From assembly GCF_000025985.1 (NCBI RefSeq), contig NC_003228.3:806001-870000 (forward strand): DNA of 64,000 bases, read 5' to 3'. Below, in pieces: positions 19,016-28,320 of this stretch. The notes below the pieces were generated by a model. That model was not told the DNA's origin and did no database searches. It saw only the letters and a list, made by a program, of their open reading frames with translations. Within the stretch, counting starts at the first letter, position 1. Each line of letters starts with the position of its first letter. Made by a program: the position numbers and the translations under genes. Source of the stretch: Bacteroides fragilis NCTC 9343 (GTDB lineage: Bacteria; Bacteroidota; Bacteroidia; Bacteroidales; Bacteroidaceae).

Positions 19016-20434
19016 ATGATAAATAACTATTTAGAGCGGCAAATTAAGGAAAATTTTTCTTATCAGCCAACTTTTGAGCAAGAAATAGCTGTAAAATCTC
19101 TTTCGGAGTTTCTACTTTCTACGGCTAATGATACGGTTTTTGTGCTTCGTGGATATGCGGGAACAGGAAAGACTTCTCTTGTCGGGGCCTTAGTGAAAGC
19201 GATGGATAAGTTACAACAGAAATCGGTTTTACTGGCTCCTACGGGAAGAGCGGCTAAAGTATTTTCTGCTTACGCAGGACACCCGGCTTTTACCATTCAT
19301 AAAAAGATATACAGGCAGCAGTCTTTTTCGAATGAAGTAAGTAATTTTTCAATTAATGATAATCTGACTACTCATACATTATATATTGTAGATGAGGCTT
19401 CCATGATTTCGAATGAAGGTTTGTCCGGTTCGATGTTCGGTACCGGACGTCTGTTGGATGATTTGGTGGAGTTTGTCTATTCCGGTGCAGGGTGTCGTTT
19501 ATTGTTGATGGGAGATACGGCTCAGTTGCCTCCGGTAGGAGAAGAGCAAAGTCCGGCACTTGCTACCGAGGCATTGAAAGGATATGGACTGAATGTCATA
19601 GAGGTTGATCTCACACAGGTGGTACGTCAGGTTCAGTCGTCCGGTATTTTATGGAATGCCACTCAGATTCGGCAGTTGATTGCTGAAGACGAGTGTTTTT
19701 CGCTGCCTAAGATAAAAGTAAGCGGATTTCCGGATATACAGGTGGTACGTGGCGACGAGTTGATCGATACCCTGACCGACTGCTACGAAAAAGACGGAAT
19801 GGACGAGACGATTGTGGTATGCCGTTCCAATAAACGGGCTAACATATATAATAAAGGTATACGTGCTCAGATTCTTTACAGGGAAGATGAACTGAATACG
19901 GGTGACTTACTCATGGTAGCGAAGAATAATTACTTCTGGACAGAGAAGTATAAAGAAATGGATTTTATAGCGAACGGAGAGATTGCTGTGGTTCGTCGGG
20001 TGAGGCGTACTCGTGAACTGTATGGTTTCAGGTTTGCTGAAGTACTTCTTGCGTTTCCCGATCAAAATGACTTTGAGTTGGAAGCTAATTTGTTGCTTGA
20101 TACGCTTCATTCGGATGCACCTGCTTTACCCAAAACAGAAAACGACCGGCTTTTTTATTCTGTACTTGAAGACTATGTGGACATCACCGTCAAGCGGGAG
20201 CGAATGAAAAAAATGAAGGCTGACCCACACTACAATGCTCTACAGGTGAAGTACGCTTATGCGGTGACCTGTCATAAGGCGCAGGGCGGGCAATGGCAAA
20301 ATGTTTTTCTTGACCAGGGGTATATGTCGGATGAGTATCTGACACCTGATTATTTCCGTTGGCTGTATACAGCTTTTACGCGTGCATCGAAAACTCTCTA
20401 TTTGGTGAATTATCCGGAAGAGCAAATAGAGTGA
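19016..20434 (+). CDS. Short RecD2/Pif1-like ATP-dependent DNA helicase
   Basis: 472-residue superfamily-1 helicase. Walker A is GYAGTGKTS (residues 46-54) and Walker B is YIVDEASMIS. The glutamine motif III is LLMGDTAQLPPVG, and the C-terminal UvrD_C_2-type motifs are YAVTCHKAQGGQW and WLYTAFTRASKTLYLV. Full-length RecD2 proteins are ~700+ residues with extra N-terminal helix-hairpin-helix domains, which are missing here, so this is a stand-alone motor. No RecB/RecC partners are nearby. Probable DNA repair or recombination role. The start at 19016 lies in a short gap divergent from the operon at 18919. Confidence 0.86.
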   Translation: MINNYLERQIKENFSYQPTFEQEIAVKSLSEFLLSTANDTVFVLRGYAGTGKTSLVGALVKAMDKLQQKSVLLAPTGRAAKVFSAYAGHPAFTIHKKIYRQQSFSNEVSNFSINDNLTTHTLYIVDEASMISNEGLSGSMFGTGRLLDDLVEFVYSGAGCRLLLMGDTAQLPPVGEEQSPALATEALKGYGLNVIEVDLTQVVRQVQSSGILWNATQIRQLIAEDECFSLPKIKVSGFPDIQVVRGDELIDTLTDCYEKDGMDETIVVCRSNKRANIYNKGIRAQILYREDELNTGDLLMVAKNNYFWTEKYKEMDFIANGEIAVVRRVRRTRELYGFRFAEVLLAFPDQNDFELEANLLLDTLHSDAPALPKTENDRLFYSVLEDYVDITVKRERMKKMKADPHYNALQVKYAYAVTCHKAQGGQWQNVFLDQGYMSDEYLTPDYFRWLYTAFTRASKTLYLVNYPEEQIE

Positions 20435-20452
20435 CCGGACTATAAATAAGAC

Positions 20453-20484
20453 AGGGAACCCATCTCGGGCTCCCTATTTCTTTT
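20453..20484 (+). terminator. Terminator after the helicase gene
   Basis: AGGGAACCC (20453-20461) with GGGCTCCCT (20467-20475), one A-C mismatch, followed by ATTTCTTTT. Lies between convergent genes. Confidence 0.6.
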
Positions 20485-20529
20485 GTGTAACTTAATTTAT
20501 TGTCAGTGCATGAATATGAATCTCGTTGT

Positions 20530-22263
20530 TTAGCGGAAGTTGTTTGGGGTAACGTAATTGCCTCCATCATCATTGGTGTCGGCTACGTCCCACCATAAAC
20601 GAGTTCCCTGTGTATCTACATCTTTCGGACGGTTCGGGTTAGATACTTCACTGTCCGGGTATCTCAGGCGTTTGATGAACTTCCCGTTTGCAACTTCACC
20701 CCCTGAGTTATTGCCTCCTTTAGGTGTTTTCATATAGCGGGGATAGTCTGTACGGCGGAACTCTGCCCATCCTTCGTTACCGTTGGGATATACGGCAATC
20801 CATTTCTGGGTGATGATTTGTTCCAACTGTGCTTCTCTGTCACCACTCTTGAAGGCTTGTAAGCCTTTCAATCCTTCCATGTATTTGCTGATCTTTTCTT
20901 GTCCTTCCTCGTCAGCACCAATCTGATAGTAGTTGAAGGAAGCTTCAATGCCTTCCTTATAGAGATCTTCAGCGGTACCTTTAGCACCGGCCCATCCTCG
21001 GAGAGCGGCTTCTGCCCGGAGGAACAGGCTTTCGGAGTAACCCAGCCATACTATTTCGCGTGCATAACACCACCAATGTTTGCGGTCGAGTTTTTTCTGA
21101 TCTTGCTTGATGAATACACGGCTTGGAGAATAAGTCGTTGTGTAGCTTCCTCCCAATGAAGTCTCACCGTTTTCGCAACCATTGAAGTCTTTTGTCATGT
21201 CTTCTTTGGGTTCGGTTTGGTTCAGGTCCTCAAGAGCGGTCGGTCTCCACCACAATATTTCGCAACGTGGGTCGAGAATGGTCGATTGTTCTTTATAAGC
21301 TCGTTCCATTTCTTTGGATAACACTACGTTAGCACTCCAGTTGTACAGAAGTGTGTAGATGTTTTCGTTACCACCCGTGATGTACGAGTATTTGGGAGTC
21401 TGCTTCATATTATCATCATCGTTTTGCATCAATCCGGCAGGGTCGGCCATGGCTTTCTCACCCTGTTCTTTAGCAAGTTGGGGATCTACATTCGATACAC
21501 GTAGTGCCAATCGTAAACGAAGGGTATTGGCAAAACGAAGCCATTTGTCTTTGTCGCCTCCAAAGCACTTGTCGTTTTCACCCAGGCTGTATTGTGCAGT
21601 AGAAGGAGTGTTGTGCAGTGCAGTGATGGCCTGATCGAGCATTTTAAAGATAACGTCGTATACATCTTTCTGATCCATGTATTTCACTTTCTCGTCTGTG
21701 GGCATTGCACCTTTTACGTAGTATTCCAATGGAATGGCTCCATAAGTGTCTGTTTGCATAGAGATCAGGAATGCGTAGTAGATACGGGTCATATAGAACG
21801 CATTGTGATAGCGTTCTTTTCCGCAGAACCAGAATGTTTTGATCAACTGACTGTATTCTTCTACAGTGCGGTTATCGTAGAAGTGCTCCCAGCGTCTTTT
21901 GGACCATCCGTCGTTATAACCGTAGGTAGGCGAGTTGGTCACGAATCCGCTAACGTTGTTGGCAAAGTAAGCAGCGTAGATGTCATGAGTCAGGTTGGTC
22001 GTAACCTGATAATCATTATACAGTCCTTCGTAAGTTAGGTTGGCGAACACCGAACCGATGGCGCTTTCCGTGCCTTGAAGGCTTTTCAGTGCACTGGGTG
22101 TCAGTTCGTAGTCGATATCGATTCCGTCAGGTGTGGCACCGATTATTTCCGGATCGTATACCGGTGCGTAGGGATCGGTATTCATTTCTTCGAAATCATT
22201 ACATGCAGCCAGTCCTAACAGGAGAGTGCACATGGCAAGCGATTTGTATATTTTGATTTTCAT
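20530..22263 (-). CDS. SusD/RagB-family glycan-binding lipoprotein
   Basis: 577-residue surface lipoprotein that caps the SusC channel and binds the glycan. The lipoprotein signal is LLLGLAACNDFEE: Cys20 is followed by acidic residues, as in Bacteroidetes surface-export signals. Family blocks include TDPYAPVYDPE, WLRFANTLRLRLALR (TPR-type helices) and YSESLFLRAEAALRGW. It starts 22 bases after the SusC stop, the usual SusC-then-SusD order. Last gene of the mannosidase locus. No surface glycan-binding protein or endo-enzyme gene follows; the next gene is the convergent helicase. Confidence 0.93.
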   Translation of the reverse strand: MKIKIYKSLAMCTLLLGLAACNDFEEMNTDPYAPVYDPEIIGATPDGIDIDYELTPSALKSLQGTESAIGSVFANLTYEGLYNDYQVTTNLTHDIYAAYFANNVSGFVTNSPTYGYNDGWSKRRWEHFYDNRTVEEYSQLIKTFWFCGKERYHNAFYMTRIYYAFLISMQTDTYGAIPLEYYVKGAMPTDEKVKYMDQKDVYDVIFKMLDQAITALHNTPSTAQYSLGENDKCFGGDKDKWLRFANTLRLRLALRVSNVDPQLAKEQGEKAMADPAGLMQNDDDNMKQTPKYSYITGGNENIYTLLYNWSANVVLSKEMERAYKEQSTILDPRCEILWWRPTALEDLNQTEPKEDMTKDFNGCENGETSLGGSYTTTYSPSRVFIKQDQKKLDRKHWWCYAREIVWLGYSESLFLRAEAALRGWAGAKGTAEDLYKEGIEASFNYYQIGADEEGQEKISKYMEGLKGLQAFKSGDREAQLEQIITQKWIAVYPNGNEGWAEFRRTDYPRYMKTPKGGNNSGGEVANGKFIKRLRYPDSEVSNPNRPKDVDTQGTRLWWDVADTNDDGGNYVTPNNFR

Positions 22264-22285
22264 ACTGTATCTTTAATTTATAAAA

Positions 22286-25200
22286 TTAGAAACCAAGGTT
22301 AACTGAGAATCCGAATGTACGGGTATAAGGTACAGCCATAAAGTCGATGGCTTGAGAGAACATGGTTGTGTCGTAACCACCTTCCGGACTTGTTCCCGGA
22401 GTATGTTTCAACAGATAAGCCAGGTTACGTGCTACGAACGAAACATTCAGCGAGTTGATCGGCGTTTTCTTCAGCATGCTTTTGGGGAATGTATAGCCGA
22501 TGGCCAGTTCCTTCAGCTTGATGAAAGAAGCATCATAGATAAAGTCTTCTGCGTTCTGTGCTCCGTAATAGTTGGATGCTGAGATCTTCTGAGTATTGGG
22601 TGTTCCGTCTTCGTATACACCCGGGAAGATCATCATAAAGTTATCGCTTTCTCCACGATTCATAGTACGTTTAGCCATACCCGAGCCTGTTGCGTTCATT
22701 TCGGAGATAGAGATGATATCGCCACCGAATTTCATATCGAATATGGCCGACAGTGTAATGCCTTTGTAGGTGAACGACGGAGATACAGACATCAGCAAGT
22801 TAGGCTGGATGTTGCCGATAGGTTTAGCCAGGCGTTCGTCAGCATCTGTGGTCGTCATAGGCAAGCCGTTCTCTTTATTTATAATGATGTTGCCCTGTTC
22901 GTCACGTTTGTAGAGAGTCTTGGCATAGATTTCACCCAATTTGTGACCCGGGCGTGCACCTACGTTGATCGGGAAGTTAGAGTCGCCATTGAAGTAGATG
23001 TAGTCTACACCGTCAGCCAGTTTTTCTACGTTCGATACATTCTTGGCCAGATTGACATTCAGATCGAAAGAGAAGTCTTTCAATTGTACCGGTGTAGAGT
23101 AGATCATCATTTCGAAACCTTTGTTGGTGATCAGACCGGCATTGACCCATTTACCTCCACTCCAGGGAGCAGCGGCGGGCACTTTCATGATCTGGTTCTT
23201 CGTGCGGCTATAATAATAGGTAAAGTCAAATCCCAAACGGTTGTTGAGGAACTTCATATCCAAACCTGCTTCGTAAGAAGAAGAGATTTCCGGTTTCAGC
23301 TGGTCGTTCATTTTCACGTTCGATTTGCTTGGAATCAGCTCACCTTTTTCAAATTTAAATCCGTACGTATTGTATAACTGATACGGGTCCGTATCTTTAC
23401 CTACTTGTGCGGCAGACAAACGTACCTTGGCGAAAGTCAGCCAGTTGGGCAGTGTTTTGTCCAGTGAACGGACAAAATCAGAAACGACAAAACTTAAGTT
23501 GGCAGACGGGTAGAAGAAAGAGTTGTTCTTCTTCGGCAGTGTAGACGACCAGTCGTTACGGGCAGTCAAGTCTAGTGACAGATATTCTTTCCAAGAGAGT
23601 TGCAAAGATCCGAATACTGAATTTGTTGCGCGTTCATGTCCGGTTTCTCCGGCAGTGTTCAGCATATTGGCTGCATTGAAAATCCATTGTCCCTTATCCA
23701 GCATATTGCGTACGCCGGCATTCAGTGATTCATAATTCTGGTACATGAAGTTACCACCTACCGTGAATCCCAAACGGAAATTGTCAGTCAGCTGTTTGTC
23801 ACCCATCAATACGATTTCTGCGTTCGATTCGAAGAAGTTCTGCTCCTCGCGGTTCATTTCGTCATCGGTGATATCTTTGATACTGCTCTCACCGTTGATA
23901 CCGTCACCTGCGTTCGTTTCTTCGATTCGGGTACGATAATAATCGAATGCATATTTGGCAGACAAGTGCAACCAGTCAGTAAAGTTGATTTTCATTCCAT
24001 AATATCCGAATGCTCTCCAACGTTCGTCAGAGTTGTGGCGCTGGTTCAGGACGTAATAAGGGTTACGGATACCGGCAGTAGGACCTGTCCAGTTTACGTG
24101 TGCATTGCCATCTGTCGAATATTGTTTCAGGTCGTCCAGGCGAATATTGTTAGGAATACCCATCAATTGAGCGATTGCTCCGTAAGTACCGAAGTAAGGA
24201 CGATCTTCTGCTTTGGTACGTGAAAGTGAAATCTTTCCGTCCATAGAGAGATATTTGTTCATTTCCATTCCGGCATTCAGGTCGAGGTTGATTCGGTTGA
24301 GCTTCTCGTTCGGGAATACGCCCTTATTGTTCGAGCTGCCGAAAGAAGCACGAAAGTGCGATTTATCTGTTACGTTGCTCACCGATACATTGTGGTTTTG
24401 CGCGAAACCGGTATCGAAGTAATCTTTCAGTTTGTTGCCGTATTTAGAGAATGCATAGGTATCGCCGTTCCAGGCTTTCTGCATGCTTCCGTCCAATACC
24501 GGTCCCCAACTGGAAGAGTCTGTCGGATCATATTTGGCATAATATTGAGACAGAGGATTCTTGTTTTCATCCTGAGTCACAATGTGGCCCTGTCCGTAAC
24601 GATCTTGCATTTCAAGAGTTTCGGCTACCTGGCTCCAAGTGAAGTTGCCGCTATAGCGTACTCCGAATCCATCTTTCTTGCTACCTTTTTTGGTTGTGAC
24701 CAAGATCACACCGTTACCGGCACGCGAACCGTAGAGAGCGGCGGCATTCGGACCTTTCAGTACAGAGATCGATTCAATATCTTCCGGGTTGATATCGACG
24801 GACGAACCACCACGGTCGACACCACCGTAATAGGTAGCATCCGAGTTATTATTGTCACTGAACGGTACACCGTCTACAATCCAGAGCGGCTGGTTGTTAT
24901 CTGCGAGAGAAGAGTTACCGCGGATTGTAATCTTGGTAGAACCACCCAGGCCAGTTCCGGCTGTATTCATTTGCAGACCGGCTACTTTACCTTGCAATGC
25001 ACTGGTCACTGAAGGATCCCCTGTCTGGTTCAGTTGGTCGCCTTTGATTTCCTGTACGGCATATCCTAACATTTTCTTCTCACGTTTGATGCCCAAAGCG
25101 GTTACAACCACTTCACTGATCATCTGGGTATCTTCACTCATCGTTACATTCAGAATGCTTTCTTTAGCGGGCAACACTTGTTGTTTGTATCCGATATAGG

Positions 25201-25702
25201 AGAATACGATTTCAGCTTTCGGATCATTGACAGTCAGGGTGTATTTACCCTCCAGGTCGGTAATGGCTCCTGTGCTGGTACCCTTAACAGATACATTGAC
25301 GCCGATCAGCGCCTCGCCGTTAGCATCTACAACCGTACCGCTGATCTGACGTTTGGCCGATGCCTGAACCGGATCCTGTTGTTTGGAAGCCTGAGACAGA
25401 TAAACAATGTTATCCTCGATTTTGTATGTCAGGTTTTTGCCTTTGAGCGCAGTATTCAACAGTTGTTCCAGGCTTACATTCTTTACGTTCAGATTCTCAA
25501 TCGGCATGTTTGACGATTGGTCATCATAAAAGAATTGATACTTAGACTGAGATTGCACCGTTTTGATGACTTGCCCCAATGTAGTGCGGGAAGTTGAAAA
25601 TGTGAATTGTGCAAATGACCACTGGATAGGAGCGGCAGCTAAAAGAAGAACCAGCGATGCTTTGAGCAGCCTGGGTCTTTGAAATAGGATTTTGTTTTTC
25701 AT
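22286..25702 (-). CDS. SusC/RagA TonB-dependent transporter with STN signalling domain
   Basis: 1138-residue outer-membrane importer for oligosaccharides. After the signal peptide (to about residue 31) comes an STN/secretin domain (FTFSTSRTTLGQVIKTVQSQ to about residue 105), which in this family contacts a periplasmic FecR-type anti-sigma factor. Then a carboxypeptidase-like domain (ISGTVVDANGEALIGVNVSV), a plug (GLQMNTAGTGLGGSTKITIR, DGVPFSDNN, SISVLKGPNAAALYGSRAGN) and the barrel ending in FGFSVNLGF. The STN domain links it to the ECF sigma/anti-sigma pair ~5-6 kb upstream on the same strand. A mannose-rich cargo is inferred from the three GH92 genes. Confidence 0.95.
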   Translation of the reverse strand: MKNKILFQRPRLLKASLVLLLAAAPIQWSFAQFTFSTSRTTLGQVIKTVQSQSKYQFFYDDQSSNMPIENLNVKNVSLEQLLNTALKGKNLTYKIEDNIVYLSQASKQQDPVQASAKRQISGTVVDANGEALIGVNVSVKGTSTGAITDLEGKYTLTVNDPKAEIVFSYIGYKQQVLPAKESILNVTMSEDTQMISEVVVTALGIKREKKMLGYAVQEIKGDQLNQTGDPSVTSALQGKVAGLQMNTAGTGLGGSTKITIRGNSSLADNNQPLWIVDGVPFSDNNNSDATYYGGVDRGGSSVDINPEDIESISVLKGPNAAALYGSRAGNGVILVTTKKGSKKDGFGVRYSGNFTWSQVAETLEMQDRYGQGHIVTQDENKNPLSQYYAKYDPTDSSSWGPVLDGSMQKAWNGDTYAFSKYGNKLKDYFDTGFAQNHNVSVSNVTDKSHFRASFGSSNNKGVFPNEKLNRINLDLNAGMEMNKYLSMDGKISLSRTKAEDRPYFGTYGAIAQLMGIPNNIRLDDLKQYSTDGNAHVNWTGPTAGIRNPYYVLNQRHNSDERWRAFGYYGMKINFTDWLHLSAKYAFDYYRTRIEETNAGDGINGESSIKDITDDEMNREEQNFFESNAEIVLMGDKQLTDNFRLGFTVGGNFMYQNYESLNAGVRNMLDKGQWIFNAANMLNTAGETGHERATNSVFGSLQLSWKEYLSLDLTARNDWSSTLPKKNNSFFYPSANLSFVVSDFVRSLDKTLPNWLTFAKVRLSAAQVGKDTDPYQLYNTYGFKFEKGELIPSKSNVKMNDQLKPEISSSYEAGLDMKFLNNRLGFDFTYYYSRTKNQIMKVPAAAPWSGGKWVNAGLITNKGFEMMIYSTPVQLKDFSFDLNVNLAKNVSNVEKLADGVDYIYFNGDSNFPINVGARPGHKLGEIYAKTLYKRDEQGNIIINKENGLPMTTTDADERLAKPIGNIQPNLLMSVSPSFTYKGITLSAIFDMKFGGDIISISEMNATGSGMAKRTMNRGESDNFMMIFPGVYEDGTPNTQKISASNYYGAQNAEDFIYDASFIKLKELAIGYTFPKSMLKKTPINSLNVSFVARNLAYLLKHTPGTSPEGGYDTTMFSQAIDFMAVPYTRTFGFSVNLGF

Positions 25703-25865
25703 TGACTATAATTAAATTAATTAGTTAACTTTAAAAACATACAAGGTTTAAGCATTGTATTTATAATATAAGTCAACGGCTTTTGTACCCTTGATGTTAA
25801 TAAAACAAGTGTCCCGAAAGAAACACTTACTTCAGTTACTAACTTTTTTGAGAATTATTTTATAT

Positions 25866-25921
25866 GTCCCTGAGGATGCGTACGTGTATCCGTATTGGAT
25901 TCTGGGTATGCACCCTCAGGG
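25866..25921 (-). terminator. Hairpin between GH92-A and susC
   Basis: CCCTGAGG pairs with CCTCAGGG, extended inward by a TGCGTAC/GTATGCA-type segment. It lies 28 bases beyond the GH92 stop and may partly stop or process the transcript before susC. The rest of the 245-base gap (25703-25947) must hold any separate susC promoter. A 6-bp inverted repeat (25807-25812 with 25823-25828) is the only other structure I see there. Confidence 0.5.
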
Positions 25922-25947
25922 GATATGAGTTGTCTAAAGAGAGAGGA

Positions 25948-28218
25948 CTATTTCATCTTGGAGAATGAATAGGGAGCATCATCATCGTTGATGCCTCTGT
26001 TGAGGTTGGGGTGTGAACCCATTTTGAATTCAATGGTTCCGCCTTGCAGCAGATCGGCATGTTTCAGATAGTTCCGGGTTGATTCTTGCCCGTTGACCCG
26101 GAGGGATTCGATATAAAGATTCTCCTTACTGTTATTCTGTGCATCGATCACAAGATTATTGCCATTTTCAAAGTGTAGCGTTGCCTTTTTGAATAGAGGG
26201 GCTCCAATGACATACTCATCTGTTCCTGGACATACCGGATAGAATCCGAGGGCTGAGAATACATACCAGGCAGAGGTCTGTCCGTTGTCCTCGTCGCCAC
26301 AGTAACCGTCAGGACCCGGAGTATACATGCGGTCCATTACTTGACGAAGCCAGTATTGCGCTTTCCAGGGCTGTCCGGCATAATTGTACAAGTAAATCAT
26401 GTGCTGTATCGGTTGGTTGCCGTGTGCATAGTTACCCATGTTCATCACGGTCATTTCGCGGATTTCATGAATCACCTGTCCATAATAACTGTCGTCGAAT
26501 ACAGGAGGAACTGCAAATACGGAGTCCAGCATCGTGATAAACATCTTTTTGCCTCCCATCAGATCGATTAATCCTTGCGGGTCGTGAAATACCGACCAGG
26601 AGTAATGCCAGCTGTTACCTTCTGTGAATGCATCTCCCCACTTCAACGGAGAGAATGGTGACTGGAACTGGCCGTTTTCATTACGGCCACGCATCAGTTT
26701 GCTTTCTTTGTCGAATACATTCCGGTAGTTCATGGCACGTTTGGCAAATAGTTCAATTTCTTTTTTCGGTCGGTTCAAGGCTTTAGCCAGTTGGTAGATG
26801 CACCAGTCATCGTAAGCGTATTCTAATGTGCGGGCTGTATTTTCATTGATTTTCACGTCATAGGGTACGTAGCCCAGCTTATTGTAATACTGATACCCCA
26901 AGCGTCCGGTAGAAGAGACTTCCGTATGTACATTCTCTGTACCGTGAATCAGCCCTTCATACAGAGTTTTCACATCGTCTACCTTTACTCCTTTCATGTA
27001 GGCGTCTACCAATACTGAAGCAGAGTTATTGCCTATCATACAACCTCTGTGTCCGGGACTCGCCCATTCCGGAAAGAAACCGCTTTCCTTATAAGTATTG
27101 ATAAGTCCTTCTTGTATTTCTTTGTTTACCGATGGGTACATCAGGTTCAGGAATGGAAACAAACAACGGAATGTATCCCAAAATCCTGTATCGGTGTACA
27201 TATATCCGGGGAGTACCTGACCGTTGTAAGGACTATAATGAACCGGTTGCCCGTCTGCCGTAAACTCATAGAATTTGCGGGGGAATAGCAGAGAACGGTA
27301 GAGGCAGGAGTAGAATGTACGGTACTGGTCCAGATTGCCGCCTTCTACTTCTATTTTACCTAATACATTGTTCCAGGCATCATTCCCTTTTTGTGCAAGT
27401 TGCTCAAAAGAGTCGTTACCCAATTCTTTAAGGTTCTGAGCCGCTTGTTCAAAACTAATGAACGAAGAAGCTATACGGGCATGCACGATTTCACCTTTAC
27501 GGGTACTGAAACCAATGATGGCTCCCGTATGGTCGGCTTTCTGCTCCAAGTTGCCTTCTTCCAGCTTTTTGTCTGCAAAAGTGCCTTTGTAAGTGAAAGG
27601 TTTGTCGAACTCGATAACGAAGTAGTTCTTGAAATTCTCGGGCACTCCACCACTGTTACGGGTGGTGTAGCCGATTATCTTGTTCTCTTCCGGAATTACT
27701 TTTACGTAGGAACCCTTGTCGAATGCGTCTACTACAATGTACGAGTGTTCGTTTTCGGGAAAGGTGAAACGGAACAGAACCGCACGTTCTGTCGGAGTCA
27801 TTTCGGTCACTACATCGTGCTCGGCCAAATATACTTTATAGTAGGAAGGAGTTGCTATTTCACCTTTATGACTGAACCAACTGGCACGTTTTTCTTCATC
27901 AAACTCAAGTTTGCCTGTGACGGGCATGATGGAGAATTGTCCGTAATCATTGATCCATGGGCTGGGTTGGTGGGTTTGCTTGAATCCCCTGATTTTGTTG
28001 GCTGTATACGTGTATTGCCATCCGTCCCCCATCTTGCCCGTTTGCGGTGTCCAGAAGTTCATTCCCCACGGACGTGCAATAGCGGGATAGGTGTTCCCGG
28101 TTGATAATTCGAAAGAAGACTGCGTTCCCATCAGTGGGTTTACGTATTGGGTCCAGTCTTTGGCCTCAGCCATTAGTGAGCAAGCTATAAGGCAAGCGGT
28201 CAAAAGAATTTTTCTCAT
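25948..28218 (-). CDS. GH92 alpha-1,2-mannosidase, BT3990-like
   Basis: 756-residue calcium-dependent exo-alpha-mannosidase. Signal peptide MRKILLTACLIACSLMAEA, cleaved by signal peptidase I, so soluble periplasmic. The general acid is Glu533 (TEGNSWHYSW) and the base pair is Asp642 and Asp644 (CGDEDNGQTSAW). The +1-subsite residues are Trp88 (QPSPW) and His584-Glu585 (IHEIRE). These positions coincide exactly with the residues I recall for the structurally solved alpha-1,2-mannosidase BT3990 of B. thetaiotaomicron, so alpha-1,2 specificity is strongly suggested. A nearby motif reads HGNQPIQH where the two sister enzymes have HGNEPSHH. It lies 102 bases downstream of GH92-B. Confidence 0.95.
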   Translation of the reverse strand: MRKILLTACLIACSLMAEAKDWTQYVNPLMGTQSSFELSTGNTYPAIARPWGMNFWTPQTGKMGDGWQYTYTANKIRGFKQTHQPSPWINDYGQFSIMPVTGKLEFDEEKRASWFSHKGEIATPSYYKVYLAEHDVVTEMTPTERAVLFRFTFPENEHSYIVVDAFDKGSYVKVIPEENKIIGYTTRNSGGVPENFKNYFVIEFDKPFTYKGTFADKKLEEGNLEQKADHTGAIIGFSTRKGEIVHARIASSFISFEQAAQNLKELGNDSFEQLAQKGNDAWNNVLGKIEVEGGNLDQYRTFYSCLYRSLLFPRKFYEFTADGQPVHYSPYNGQVLPGYMYTDTGFWDTFRCLFPFLNLMYPSVNKEIQEGLINTYKESGFFPEWASPGHRGCMIGNNSASVLVDAYMKGVKVDDVKTLYEGLIHGTENVHTEVSSTGRLGYQYYNKLGYVPYDVKINENTARTLEYAYDDWCIYQLAKALNRPKKEIELFAKRAMNYRNVFDKESKLMRGRNENGQFQSPFSPLKWGDAFTEGNSWHYSWSVFHDPQGLIDLMGGKKMFITMLDSVFAVPPVFDDSYYGQVIHEIREMTVMNMGNYAHGNQPIQHMIYLYNYAGQPWKAQYWLRQVMDRMYTPGPDGYCGDEDNGQTSAWYVFSALGFYPVCPGTDEYVIGAPLFKKATLHFENGNNLVIDAQNNSKENLYIESLRVNGQESTRNYLKHADLLQGGTIEFKMGSHPNLNRGINDDDAPYSFSKMK

Positions 28219-28320
28219 GGTGTGGATAAGTGTATTGCTATATGGATATTATATATTTTCTATCATCGGTGCCGTGTAGGCTACATATTCGTATAATCTG
28301 TGATGAAACAGAGTACTTTC

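Noticed and set aside
27391..28104. 237-codon rightward ORF antisense to GH92-A
   Set aside because: It lies wholly inside a well-supported gene on the other strand; long antisense frames are common in such codon usage. The same holds for the long antisense frames in aroA, alaS, ftsH and susC.
25948..28218. GH92-A as a mannosyl-phosphate uncapping enzyme because HGNQPIQH has Gln where the sisters have Glu
   Set aside because: That Glu/Gln is not the general acid; the acid is Glu533 and is present. The Gln change more likely reflects the alpha-1,2 subsite.
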